64,000 nucleotides of DNA from Anarhynchus alexandrinus (Eukaryota > Chordata > Aves > Charadriiformes > Charadriidae). The position numbers and the translations under genes are program-made. Below are positions 36,761-48,300 of the stretch, piece by piece (position 1 is the first letter of the stretch; each line of letters opens with the position of its first letter). The notes under the pieces were generated by a model. It made no database searches. It was not told the origin of the DNA and saw only the letters and a program-made list of their open reading frames with translations. The stretch lies in NCBI GenBank assembly GCA_008711295.1, contig VUYV01000124.1:177431-241430 (forward strand). Direction: 5' to 3'.

Positions 36761-39407
36761 TGTCTGGGACAAAACTGGACACTGAAACAGCAGCTGAAAG
36801 TTCACGAAGAGACACAAGCTTCTGTAAGGGTAATGTCAAATACTGGCTCATGAGACGGTCACAACCAAGCCTCGCTTGAGGAGCCTAACTGCTAATGTTG
36901 GACTATACAAACGTATAGTTAGAACAAAGGATCACTTTTAGCCACCACTGCTCAGAGGAAACCCAGCAAGTTTTATGGGGAACCTGTCCTCCAGGAGACA
37001 GCTGTGGAAAACCTCCATGGAACAGCAGCAGGAAGACACGCTGCCTCTATCAAAAGCAGAGGAAGAGACTTTGCTGTACAATAGCCAGCATCTTACATGC
37101 AGAAGAGTATTATGTAATTTCTGTTTCCAAGGCGCTTCAAAAAATCAACCTTCTTTCTTTAAGAAAGTTTAGGCAGCAGTGAGAAAAAGGCAATGGAAGC
37201 AATGAAATGCACTACAAACTGGAAAGAGTACACATATGGCTTGAGACCTTTCACAAGCTCTCAAGTAGAGCTGCGAAGCCACTTTCTAATGTTGAGCTAA
37301 GTATCAAATGCAGAATTTATAACGGTGTAGATAAATCATTTAACTTAGCTAGCTGGCTACACTTCCCCTTGAGAAGGGAAGTGAAAGCAGCACGATACCC
37401 ACTAGTCACCCTGCACCCTGGATAGATTTTTCTCGTGTAATTGGCAGACTACTTGCAGCCAGTGCAAGGTATTTCAGATTACCACTACACTATGCAGCAT
37501 CAGTGGAAACCACCACACCTCAGGACACAGTTTTACTGCACTGCAGAATTAGGTGCTTTGAAATAAAGAAACCAAACTGACAGTTGTAAACAGTGACACT
37601 TTGTCATTAATAGGGAGTAGTACTGAGTAATCAGCTTCTTTCTAGTATTTACATCCTGCAAATAGGAGCTTTTTCCATCAGTCCTTCTACACTTTTACCC
37701 AAATGCATTAAGAGTTGAAAATTGAACCTGGTCATAGTCTTATCGCACTTTGTGGGTGACCAGCTGTCTCACTGCAGTGAGTGCAGACTCTTCCCCTTCA
37801 ATTACCTCATGGTATTTCTGTTGAACTTAGTCCAACAATCCTGCTGTCACGCTTTACATGTTTGTTCAACACGCTCCCTAGTTTGGTCACACATTCCTGA
37901 AATTAAACAAAAACACAACTAACTTAAGTATCTTAATAACTTCATTTAGTTCTTCAGCACAATGGTAAAGAATCACTTTAGATATCTTATCTAAGCAATA
38001 AAAGATGCTATGATGTGCTTTCTTTAGCTCAAAAAAGCCCACGTTGTTCAAGAAGCTGTTGCACTTTAAATTTGTCAAGTAAGAAATATGTATTCGAGTA
38101 TCCACCTTACCAGCATCAGCATCTGCTACTTTAACACAGTTACTTTCAGTAAAAGATGCATTTTCCCAGCATATAGTGAAGTTAGCTGCACTCCCCACCT
38201 TTGAGTTCAAGAGCCAAGATCTACTTTTACTATATCTTTGCACAGGTGTAATTTTGGCTCTCGGCTTCTGTATTACTTCCTGTTACCAATATAATAAGTT
38301 TTAAAAGAAAAGGTAATAGCTATTTTAAATTGATATTTAAGAAAATAGCAGTTTTGAGACATATCAGCCCAAGGCTTTTTTTTCCCCCCTTTAAACTATA
38401 CCAGGTAGGATAACAAAACCTTTCACTTTCAAATTTGCTTTGATTTATCTTTAGGTGGTCATGGTTACAAACTTAACAACAATCTATTACTGTTCTCTTT
38501 TGGTGAGGCTCAGCCTTTTCTTAAAAGCCTGCCAAACTGCGTCAGGGCATGGTTCACTTCAAGTGTCATGCATCTTCCATAGCCTCTCAAGAAAAAGGGG
38601 CAACCCCTCACAGTTTGCTGCAACTGAGCGAAAAGGCAGATTTCCAGATTTGCAACCTGTCATACAGCCCCTCCCCCACCTTTTGGTGGGAATGAAAAAA
38701 GGAAGAGTGAACAAGGCAGTATGTAAAAGCCCTAGAAAAAATGAGCAGAAGCAGCAGCACAGTATATTGGCTCTGTCCCCAGCACTGCTTCCATGGAGTT
38801 CCGGAAGAGGGTAGGGGAGGTGCGTGTGCAGTCCACAAAAGATCTGCTCAGTGCTTTGCTTTTTTTCCCCTTTTATTTTGGACATGGCACTAGTGATAAA
38901 GCAGGTTTTGTAGGAAAAACATCTAGGGAGACTCCTGTTGATCAACGATGCCAGTGCCTATGAAGGATAATGTCTTATTGTACAGTGCATCAGATGTTTA
39001 TTTTTATATATACATAAAATTTTTTTTCTATGTTTACAAATTAAGTTATTTATATATGCTTGTTTTGAAGCGTTTTTATATGCTATCAAAGCTAAGTTTT
39101 ATTTTTATTGGTATCGAATTAATGTAACTTTTTTTTTAATACAATCTTCAATTGATACTAAAAAGCCTATTTATATGAATGTTTTCTTTTGCGAATATAA
39201 CATTTTATGGTACCTGTTAATGTATGGCATTGGTTTGTTTGGAAGGAAGAAATAAAAACCCAGCAGATATCTAATTTGTTAATCTACAACGGGCGAAACC
39301 CAACTTCCTGTAAGTTACTGCTGAGCAGTAGATGATCAAACCAATTGTATTGTACCACCTACTGTTGCATCTCTGCTCTTAATCAAGATTGCTATTTTCA
39401 TATCCAC

Positions 39408-39413
39408 AATAAA
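39408..39413 (+). terminator. STARD9: Possible STARD9 poly(A) signal
   Basis: AATAAA follows the AU-rich block of 38990-39270. Other AATAAA sites at 37562, 37997 and 39251 are equally possible, so I cannot tell which is used without 3'-end reads. Confidence 0.3.
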
Positions 39414-40563
39414 TGGTATTTTCTACGCAAGAAAACGTGCGCCACATTATTTTGCTTCCGCTAAGATACCCATCTATGGAACTATGCTGGATGGAGAAAT
39501 AACACAAAGGCCACCTTGTCATGAAAGAGGTAGGGCTCCTACTTACCTGCTGAGGAACCTGCACGGAACATGAATTTGTGGCACGGGAGGCAAAAAGCCA
39601 GTCACTGCTTAAATTTGGGTTCTGTGACGCAGTGCCTTCTCCAAGCAAAGGGTGGGGTTTGGTTTTGTTTTGAAACGAGGCACTGGCTGAAGCTTCTTCC
39701 TGAGTCTCGTTACACAACTCTGACCTGCGCATCCAGAAGAAAGTTAATGTAATGCCATTTTTCCTCACTTTTTTTTTTTTTTGCAGGAGGAAAGACTGAC
39801 AGAAGGAAGGCCACACTCTGACCTAGCTCGCTGTGAGCTCTCTTCTCCCTGCTGCTCTCCTCCTTGCGGCACTGCTTGCACTGCAGCTAGAGGCAGCGCC
39901 CAGGGAACAGGTACAATGCTTGGAGCACTGGCCCAGAGAAGAGACTACCAGCCCAGCGGGGCTGCAGAGTCATGCAGCCTCGTGAGTGTGGGCCCAGCAC
40001 TGAGTATCCCTGCGCAGAAAACCACGTGCTATACAACTGTTCCTAAGGTCTAGTTACAAAGTCAGGTGTCTGTCTTTACAGAGCAACCAAGGCCGAGTAC
40101 CACGGGCTGCCCAGGAAATAGAGTAACTGCATTAAGACATAAGAACACGGAAAGAGAGGGTGTTTCTTACCTGCTGGCTCCCCCTGAAGAACTGACTGCC
40201 TTCTGCCCCACAGGGCACAACTATGCTCGCTGGAAGTAGTAAAGTGCTCCTGGGGCTCGGTTAACTTTTAAATAAAAATTTCCAAGCATGTGGCATTAGA
40301 GAAGGATAAATCAGGTACTTTGATTTCATGAAAACAGCTCTGGCCACAGTCTCTATGCAAATAGAATACCCAAATAAGGTCAGTTCCAGGGCCCAGAGCA
40401 CCTTTTTAACCATTATGGATTCCAGCTTCTTCCCCCTTTATAACAAAATACAGTTACATTTCAGTATAAGCAAAGCAGCAGCAGGCCAGACAGGAGAGAT
40501 TATGATACTTTCTCTGCCCCATTAGGCACCTTTTTTGTACTTTGCCCCAGTACAAAGAGGCTA

Positions 40564-40585
40564 CACACACACACACATATATATC
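40564..40585. repeat. (AC)n(AT)n microsatellite
   Basis: A short ACACAC run passes directly into ATATAT. It is the longest dinucleotide tract in the intergenic region. Confidence 0.8.
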
Positions 40586-41629
40586 TCTGAACAGCTTGAA
40601 CACAAAACAGGACATTTAATCCATGTTTATTATGCCAAACAACTTCAAATGAGAGCTGCACTAAAATGTCTACTTCTAGGGACCTCTGCTTCATTCACAT
40701 CAGAAAAACCCCTAAAATGAGGCATGCAGATGCAACGTGCCAAATCTTTCAATGCAGTGCATAGTAACCAAGTCAAGAAATAGCGCAGTACAGTTCACAC
40801 ACTGATGTTGCTCTATGGTTTGTCTCGCTGTAGCACATAGTTAACAGAAGCCACAGTTCTACCTCATTAGCTCTCTCTGTGGTTTTTCTTACACCCCTGA
40901 CTCCAAGATGTTACCTTTTCTTGCCTTATACAAGGAAGAGGTAAGTTAATTAGCAAGCTGAAAAGGCCTGGGCTTTGCTTTATCCAGATGTTGTTCTTAC
41001 ATGACACAGTAGGTGCCTTCTGAAGAAAACCCCACACTAATAGGACACTCTTAGAAAAAGGAAATAATACCCTTTCTGCTATGGGGGAGGGGAATCCCAT
41101 GAGACAGCTAATGAGCACCTGATCACATTCTGCTAGCTTTGGCTGTCCCTACCACAAAGCCCAGTTTAAGGAAATAGTTGGGGGAGGTGGGGGAGTGAAT
41201 GGGAAGTCACATCCTTGGTGATGAGCTATGCACAAGGGCAGAGAACACCCACTATCCTCCACAGAAAGGATTCCTTTCAAAACCAGCTCTCCAGAGGCTG
41301 TCACAGTGCTGCATCGCTACCTTTTTGTCTGGTCTTCCAGGCTGTAGTTTTCTTGCTGCAGCACTTCCTATCTGATAAAATCCAAACTCAAGGCAAGGAT
41401 TATAAAAACCAGTGAATATCAGCCAAATGCCATTTATGTTCACATACTAGAAAAGTGTCTTAAAATATACTGTCATCTGTCTTCAGTAAAAAATATAAAC
41501 AGATATTTTCTCCCTTATTTCTATTAAAAACCCCAGGAAATTACAAGTTCTGTTTCCAACAAGAGACGGAAAAACACTTAAGCATCTACATCCTTTAAGA
41601 ATAATGCCATCAATGTTCTGGTGTATATA

Positions 41630-41635
41630 TTTAAT
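41630..41635 (-). terminator. CDAN1: Possible CDAN1 poly(A) signal (ATTAAA)
   Basis: Read on the minus strand, ATTAAA lies about 550 nt after the CDAN1 stop, in an AT-rich stretch. A U/GU-rich sequence (GTGTTTTTCCGTCTCTTGTT) sits some 50 nt further on. This would give a 3' UTR of roughly 0.55 kb. Confidence 0.35.
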
Positions 41636-42181
41636 ATGGTTTAACTTTTAAAACGAGTCTTAAAAAATTAAAATCAAATCTTTGAAATTGAGTTTACAAT
41701 GAAAAATAAATATAGGCTCATCTCCATGTCATACAGGTTCACCTTTTCCCACCCCTGACAGTACAGTCTTTGCTAAGACAGCATGAGAAATCACATTAAG
41801 TTAAGAGAAGAGACAGCCACCAGGAAACCATCTCTCTGATCCCGAAGCAGCTTGTCCACTTGAATTGATTCCTGGGTTTGGTCACAGCATGTTGCTGCAC
41901 AAATACAAAAAGTGTCTCTGAGTCTAAAAAACAGCTGCTCTGAGCCACGATCAAGGTGCTTAAAGGACTTTTGACTGGGAGATCCATTGGCTGATATGAA
42001 GCCTTCAGCATAGTCACCACAGCAAAATGTCCATGAACAGGAAGACCAGTACAGGTTTTCCACAAAGCGACATCGTATCTGCAGTACGCTCCCAGCCAAG
42101 AGCTCACAATGCGTTCAGAAACACTAAACATTCCATTTGCATCTTCAGTAGTAATTTTTGTCTAGAGAGAGTCCACCTCCA

Positions 42182-42307
42182 CTAACTTTGTGCTGTCACA
42201 GTACCTAAAGATTGTCTGGTCAGCTCACAAGGGTTAGTCCTGGGCTCTTCTATGTGATGTTCGGATGTAAACACTCTGGACAGCATTTCCAGTTCTTTTA
42301 AGAAATC
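42182..42307 (-). CDS. CDAN1: CDAN1 last coding exon
   Basis: Minus-strand exon after TTGTTACAG. It reads [18 protein letters not shown], then [17 protein letters not shown] and TAG (42182-42184). Human ends CELVQPNRGTVLAQS, confirming the C-terminus. Confidence 0.93.
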   Translation of the reverse strand, partial: DFLKELEMLSRVFTSEHHIEEPRTNPCELTRQSLGTVTAQS

Positions 42308-45300
42308 CTGTAACAAACATGCAAACCAGAGAACCTGCATTAACAAGTGTCAACAAAGAGGCTTACTTAATTCTTCTAGTAAAAAGAACTTTACAAGGTT
42401 AAACGTGTTGATTGATGGTTTTGCAGTGCAGAAACCTAGAGAAGCAACAAAACTGACTGCAAAGATGAATGCCTGTAGGTCTACATGTTCAGTCTCCCCT
42501 TTAATCCCCACACCCTTCTCAGAAAAGATCACTGCCACAGTTTCAATGGTTAAACATCTCCAATATGCAAGTGCTCACCAGCTGTGAAATACTGTCCATT
42601 TTTAGCAAGGGAGTTGGGCAGTTTCCTACATTTTGACTCGGGCTACAATAGTTTGACTCCTCTCACATTCTGGTGGCAGGAGGCAAAGAGAGTTACACGC
42701 AAGTCTGGTCAGTTAAGACCCTTCCCAACACGTCATTCTCAGCTGGAGCACGGCAAACACATTCAGGCTGGAACTGAGAGCTGGTAACTGAGCCCACTGG
42801 TCTCCAAACTGGTTTACGATTTTTTTTTTAAATGTTTCCACTGCACAGGAAATGCTGGGATTCACATGAGGGCAGATTTCAACCAAACCCTAGTAACAGT
42901 AACAAGCTTGTTGGAAGCCAGTCCTGCTGCTACATTAAGCAGGAACTACAGATAGGGAAGGTGGTGGGCTTCACCTACTTGAAGCAGAACTACAAGGATT
43001 TACTGTTTATGTAGCTTTACTTTTTATTTCACTTATTGTTCATACACATCAAATTACTTACTGAGGGCCAAGGGAGCACTTTGAGGCTATGCAAGCAACT
43101 CTCTATTTCACTAGTTCTCATTAGTTCGCGTTCTACAAGACCATGAAGCATGAAAAGGAACAAATCCCACTGCAGAAGAGAAAAAAAAGGTATCAACAAC
43201 TCAAAAAGAAATGGATTTTGTGTTCGTTTCTTTATCCCTATACAATTCATGTTTTTCTTCTTGGATCAAAATGTGGAGAAAAGAAACAAAAGGAAAAAGC
43301 ACATTATTTATCTGGGTGTGGCAATGAAGGACACCAAAGAGCAACATCCAAAATGAGGGAATAAAATTCCTTTAGTTCATGCATTGTATCCTACCATAAA
43401 TTCTCAACATTTCTAATTCTCAGTTTCCAAACACACCAAGTATTTAATTCTTGTGTGTTCAAGAACAGCTTGAAAAATTCTTACCTTCCAAAATAAGCTG
43501 GTTTTAGCCTGCAACTAAATAGGGCAACTTTCAGCTTCATGGCTGGGAATCTTATAAGATAACACCGAAACGCATGCAAAAATGAAAGCTGATAAAAGAC
43601 ACACGAATGCAACCAACTACAAAATCATGTGTGTTCAGTCCTCAATCTCCCAGGCCAAATGGGCCGTTTTGCCATTTGTTCCCAAATTAAACTGTGCCTT
43701 CCCAACAGCCCCCCAGACAGGTATCAAGCACTGACAAGTAGTACACAGTCCTCTCTTTCTCGTCCTCTCTTTCTCTACTCCTGCAGGAACAACGCCAGCT
43801 AACAGCAGAGCAAACCCTGGGCTGGCCTCATCCACACAAGTTAACACTGCGGGCAGGCACAACTCCGACATGAATATATCAGACCAGAGCAGATAACTGG
43901 CAGCTCCACAGATAACCTTTACCTCCCGCTGCTTAACTTCTGCAAGATAACCGATGTTCTTCTTGCTGAAGATCAGCTGCACAGGAACAGGTGTCCCAAA
44001 GTCCTCCTTCCAGACAGAAAGCAGCAGTTTTAGAAGGCCACAGGTGGGATTATTCTTTACACGCAGCCTCTCAGAGCTCTTCTCTGGAGACTTGATCCCC
44101 AGATTCAGAGGAACACGATCTGAAACTGTAAGAATAGGAAGTAAGGTGAACCTCTGTAGCTGCATTATCTCCCTTTCATAGTCATCATCTTGGTCCAACT
44201 GCTCATTTTGCATAGCTGGTATCTAAACAATCACTGAAGTAAAAACAGTGAGTGTAAACCAGTGAACCTAAGACGACTGGAGTTGAGAAACGTGCAAAAT
44301 TATGAGCTTTGAAACTACAAAAACAAGTATTACATAGGAAGAGACTTATACTAGTCAGATAAAGAATACCATTTGGTTGGCATATAGCCCCAAGTCTTGA
44401 AAGACTGACTAAATAGAAGTCAGTCTAATGTTTAATAAAAGAGGACCTAGGTGTTACTCCAAAGGAGAGGAGCAAAACACAGTCAAACAACATTTAAATC
44501 TATAAACAGATTCAATAGTTGTTCATAGTTTTGACTATAGGCAGAGTTGCATAACTTCATCCAAGTGAAACCAAAGCTGAACAGTGTTTAACTGCATCTA
44601 AACATACACAGAGGGAAGTTACCAGATCTGCCTTGGTATGGACTAATGGAAAGGGGCGGGTTTACATTGCTGCCCCCCCCCCCCCCCNATTTCACAATAT
44701 GCAGACGTGAAGTGCTTTCTTAAAGAATGAACCATCTATAAAACTTCTTAAGAAGGTTCTAAACTCAGGAAGTTAGAAGGTTGCCAAGGAGAAGACACCT
44801 GCATCCAGATCACTAGCTCCTGCTGAGAAAAACATTGTATTTAACACATTAGAGCAAGAGGAAAAGAAAAGCTGAAAATGCTCAGAGAAGTCACAATACA
44901 CAGAAAACAAGTTACTTCCATTCTCTCCAGAAAGAAACATGAAAATATAATTTAAGGGGACAGGCCCTTACTTTTAGGGGGGGAAAAAGACCTCAGCTGC
45001 AACTTTTCAGAAGCAGAAATACTGGAAAACATATCACATAATTAAATATCTTCATTTAATCATCACCAATAAATAAAACACAATGGAGGTGTGAATAGAA
45101 CACCAGATCTGAAGGATGGTTAGTCAGAGTATAATGCTGTTTTGCAGAAGGTGGAAGAGAAAAAGAGCAACCACCCAAATTGACAGAAAAAAAATCTGCA
45201 GACTCAGTGACACCAAAAAGAATCAAACATCCCCAAGCTCTAAATACTGAAGCCTCTGACCCCAAAGATTTAAGAGCACTGTAATAACAGACTTCAGTCT

Positions 45301-48300
45301 TAAATTGCTTATCATGACTGACTTACCCAGCAAAGAAGCCAACTCAACCGTGCACTTTGCCAGCTGCTGTTCTGATGTGGGACACATGAACTGGAAAACA
45401 CACAAAAAAAAGTTGTATCTTTGTCCCCATACTGCAGCCTGGACAAAACAAGGTTTCACAAGGGATAAAAATATCAGAGAAGAGCAGGCAATTTACAGCA
45501 AGAAGCACAGAGCTGTAATCAGGAGACCATTAAAGACTGAAAGACAAGAAAAGGTCATACATGAAAAGAGGATCCACAAAGGCTAACTGTAGGTAACAAG
45601 CACATCTACACAGTATAAAAATATGCAGTGCAACTTTGTCACATCTGAGCTCAGACAAAAAAAATATTCAACTGAATTCAACTGTGAGGCAAGGCAAGCT
45701 AACAAATTTATGGGTATGACGACAGCTCAAAGTGGTCCAAGAGGTTTTTTGTTGCTTTTTTACTTCTACCTTTCTGCATCGAAGTGTCTGACTCAGTCTT
45801 CCCAGCAGGCACTCCAACCAGACGTAGTCAATCACTTCACCCTCATCCCGCGGGCCCACAGCAACACAGAGCACATCCTTGAGGAAAAAGGCAGCAGTAA
45901 TTCACCTGTTAGTACCCTGCACTTCCACAAACAGATCTTTCGACCTTTGACAGAGCAGTTCATAGATAGGCCTCAGGTCCTCGTTAAAAAAAAAAAAAAA
46001 AAAAGAAATTCAGCTAATATCCTCCTCATTTCATAAGGCTGAATTTTTCACAACCTTACCTAGGTCTGATTTTCTACCATAGTTCTCACTAATGTTATGA
46101 AGTCAAAGCCAATGAGGGCAACCAGTTCACCCTTCTTAAAAGTAATGAGCTCTGAAAGCTCTAGATAAATCTGATAGCACAGCAAGCAAGTTCAGGGTAG
46201 AAGTGCTACAGAAATCTAGAGTCCTCTTGTATTGTCAAGGTAGCTTCAGTGTCGATAAAAGCTGAGTATGAAGAGCACTAATGAAAACTACTTTAGCAAG
46301 CTTTACATGTGGTAGCACTTTCCATCGCCAGTGATTTACCACCCAATATCAGAAACCCAGGAGGGAAATCAAAACAATTAAAAAGAATTTAAAAGCTGTA
46401 TCTTAAGATGCCATACAAAAACATCTTCAAAAAGCAACAGTTCACAGAAAGCCCCTGGTTTCCTCACACACCTTACTCTCCTCTTTTTATAACTTGGTAT
46501 GCTGGCTCTTCAGCATACAGTTGTACACAACGCTCACCACACTATGTTTCTATGCTACAGGTATCAAAAAGGCCACCACCATGCTACCAGAAATCCTGTA
46601 ATGGAGATAGTACTCCTGACCAGGGAACTCTGATCTACACACAGAGTGAGCAGGGGGATGAAAAAAACCATGAGCCCTTTCCATTGTGCTTCCTAAACAC
46701 TCCTCACAGCTAGTTCCTTACAACAAGAACACCCCCTTTAAAAAAAAAAAAAAAAAAAACACCACCACAAAGAAACCACCACCAAGGTGAAAAATAAAAA
46801 GGGAGTTAGGGCAAGCCAGGAAGTGAACACTACGTACCTTAATCTCGTTGATGATTTGGGAGGGAAATGGAGCACAGTGCTGACAGCCTGGAGGGCAGTC
46901 CCTTCTCAACTCCAGAGCATCCTCGCCGGGCAAGGGAAATCCTGGGACTTTCAGCATTCTGTTGAAGGTTGCCTTCACTTCTCTTTTGATGAGAGCTACA
47001 AAGAACAGGGAACAAATCCTGTCTACTACCTGCTCTCCTCTCCAGCGAGGCAGGCAACTGTTTCCAAACAGTACCCTTACTAGCCTCTCATTCCGAGAGC
47101 TGCAGCAAAAGGACTGTTTACACTTTCAAGCCCTTCTCACTCTGCGCTCCCATTATATTTAATGGGCAGAGGCACAGAGAGCTCTAAAAGGCAGCCACCT
47201 ATTACCAGCGGGTACCACTGGCAACTCATCTCATTTTCCATCAAAATATTTCAGCGGGTTTAATGCACACAGTAGCTAAGCCAGGAAGCAATGCCAAAGT
47301 AGAAAGCTGAATCAGCATGATCATACCAGTTCAACCACTGTGCCCACGAAAGCCATATGTTTTCTACCAAAATAAGTTTTGACCAGCATCCAAGACGCTA
47401 AACTCCTGCTGCTGCAAATGGTGCTGGATATTCTTCCCCAGATTCTTGGCGCAACCTCCGGAAACAATGGATTTTCAGAGATTCTGAAGAGTTGCCAGGG
47501 CACTATTACTGAGTAAAAGGACTACAGTTGCCTTCAGCCTGCTGAAAACACACCCAGTCCAAGAGGTGTTTGTTTCACAGAAGATTTCAGAGGCACTCTG
47601 TACATGTGGACCATAAGGCGGCTTGAGAGAGCAGCTGTCTATCATACGTTTGAAGTGCTAAGACAACTTCAGTCTAGATGACGTTTTCAGAAGAAGCTTT
47701 CCACAGCATTCATTCTCACCATCCTATGAGCCTCCATAACTAAAAATCACTTACATGGGCCAAGCCTGAAAAATCCCTGAAGAAGGTTCTTGGAGCTAGA
47801 AATCATTCCTCTTATTCCTAAACAAGGAGGGACAGAGCAACTGCATGCTTCCCACTAAAAGAAAATGGAGTAGGACCAAGTAATTTATAACACTGGAATA
47901 AATTCTACCCCTTGATCTCAGAAAAAGAGTACAATACCCAGGTCAGAATCCCCAGTTCAGGCTAAGGAGACTCACCTGCAATGTTGGCAGAAAGCCAGCC
48001 ACAGGCCTTCTCCGTAGCCAGTTCCACTGCAATGTCTTCTGCACTACTTAAAACCTTTACAGGGAGGATAACAAGTGATAGGAGATTTACTACCAGCCAA
48101 AGCACTATATTCAGTGAGAAGTCAGAAGGAAGTCTAGAGGGAAAAGGCTTAATTTTGGCATGCAATATTTAAACAGAGCACCACCACCTCTGTGGGAACT
48201 GCTACTCTGAGCAATAGGACTGACCCGGTTTGATTTCCCAAACTCCATCAACTCTTGAGGAAGTTGATGCTCAAACAAAAGCATTATCCTTGCAAGATGA

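Larger units (their letters stand above)
36761..42181. other. Convergent intergenic / 3'-UTR region of STARD9 and CDAN1
   Basis: The two genes converge tail to tail with 5.4 kb between stop codons. Plus-sense AATAAA hexamers occur at 37562, 37997, 39251 and 39408. A minus-sense ATTAAA occurs at 41630-41635, and several minus-sense AATAAA (TTTATT on the + strand) lie in the AU-rich block 38990-39270. There is an (AC)n(AT)n tract near 40564-40585 and exon-like segments at 39547-39724 and 40171-40229 on the minus strand. I see no protein-coding gene I can support. Confidence 0.6.

Noticed and set aside
39379..39816. 145-codon minus ORF as a protein gene
   Set aside because: No recognised family and the splice phases of the neighbouring exon-like segments do not agree. 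Kept only as a possible non-coding exon.
43635..44213. 192-codon minus ORF as a separate gene
   Set aside because: It contains the CDAN1 exon 43923-44125. The flanking parts are intronic and lack similarity to codanin.
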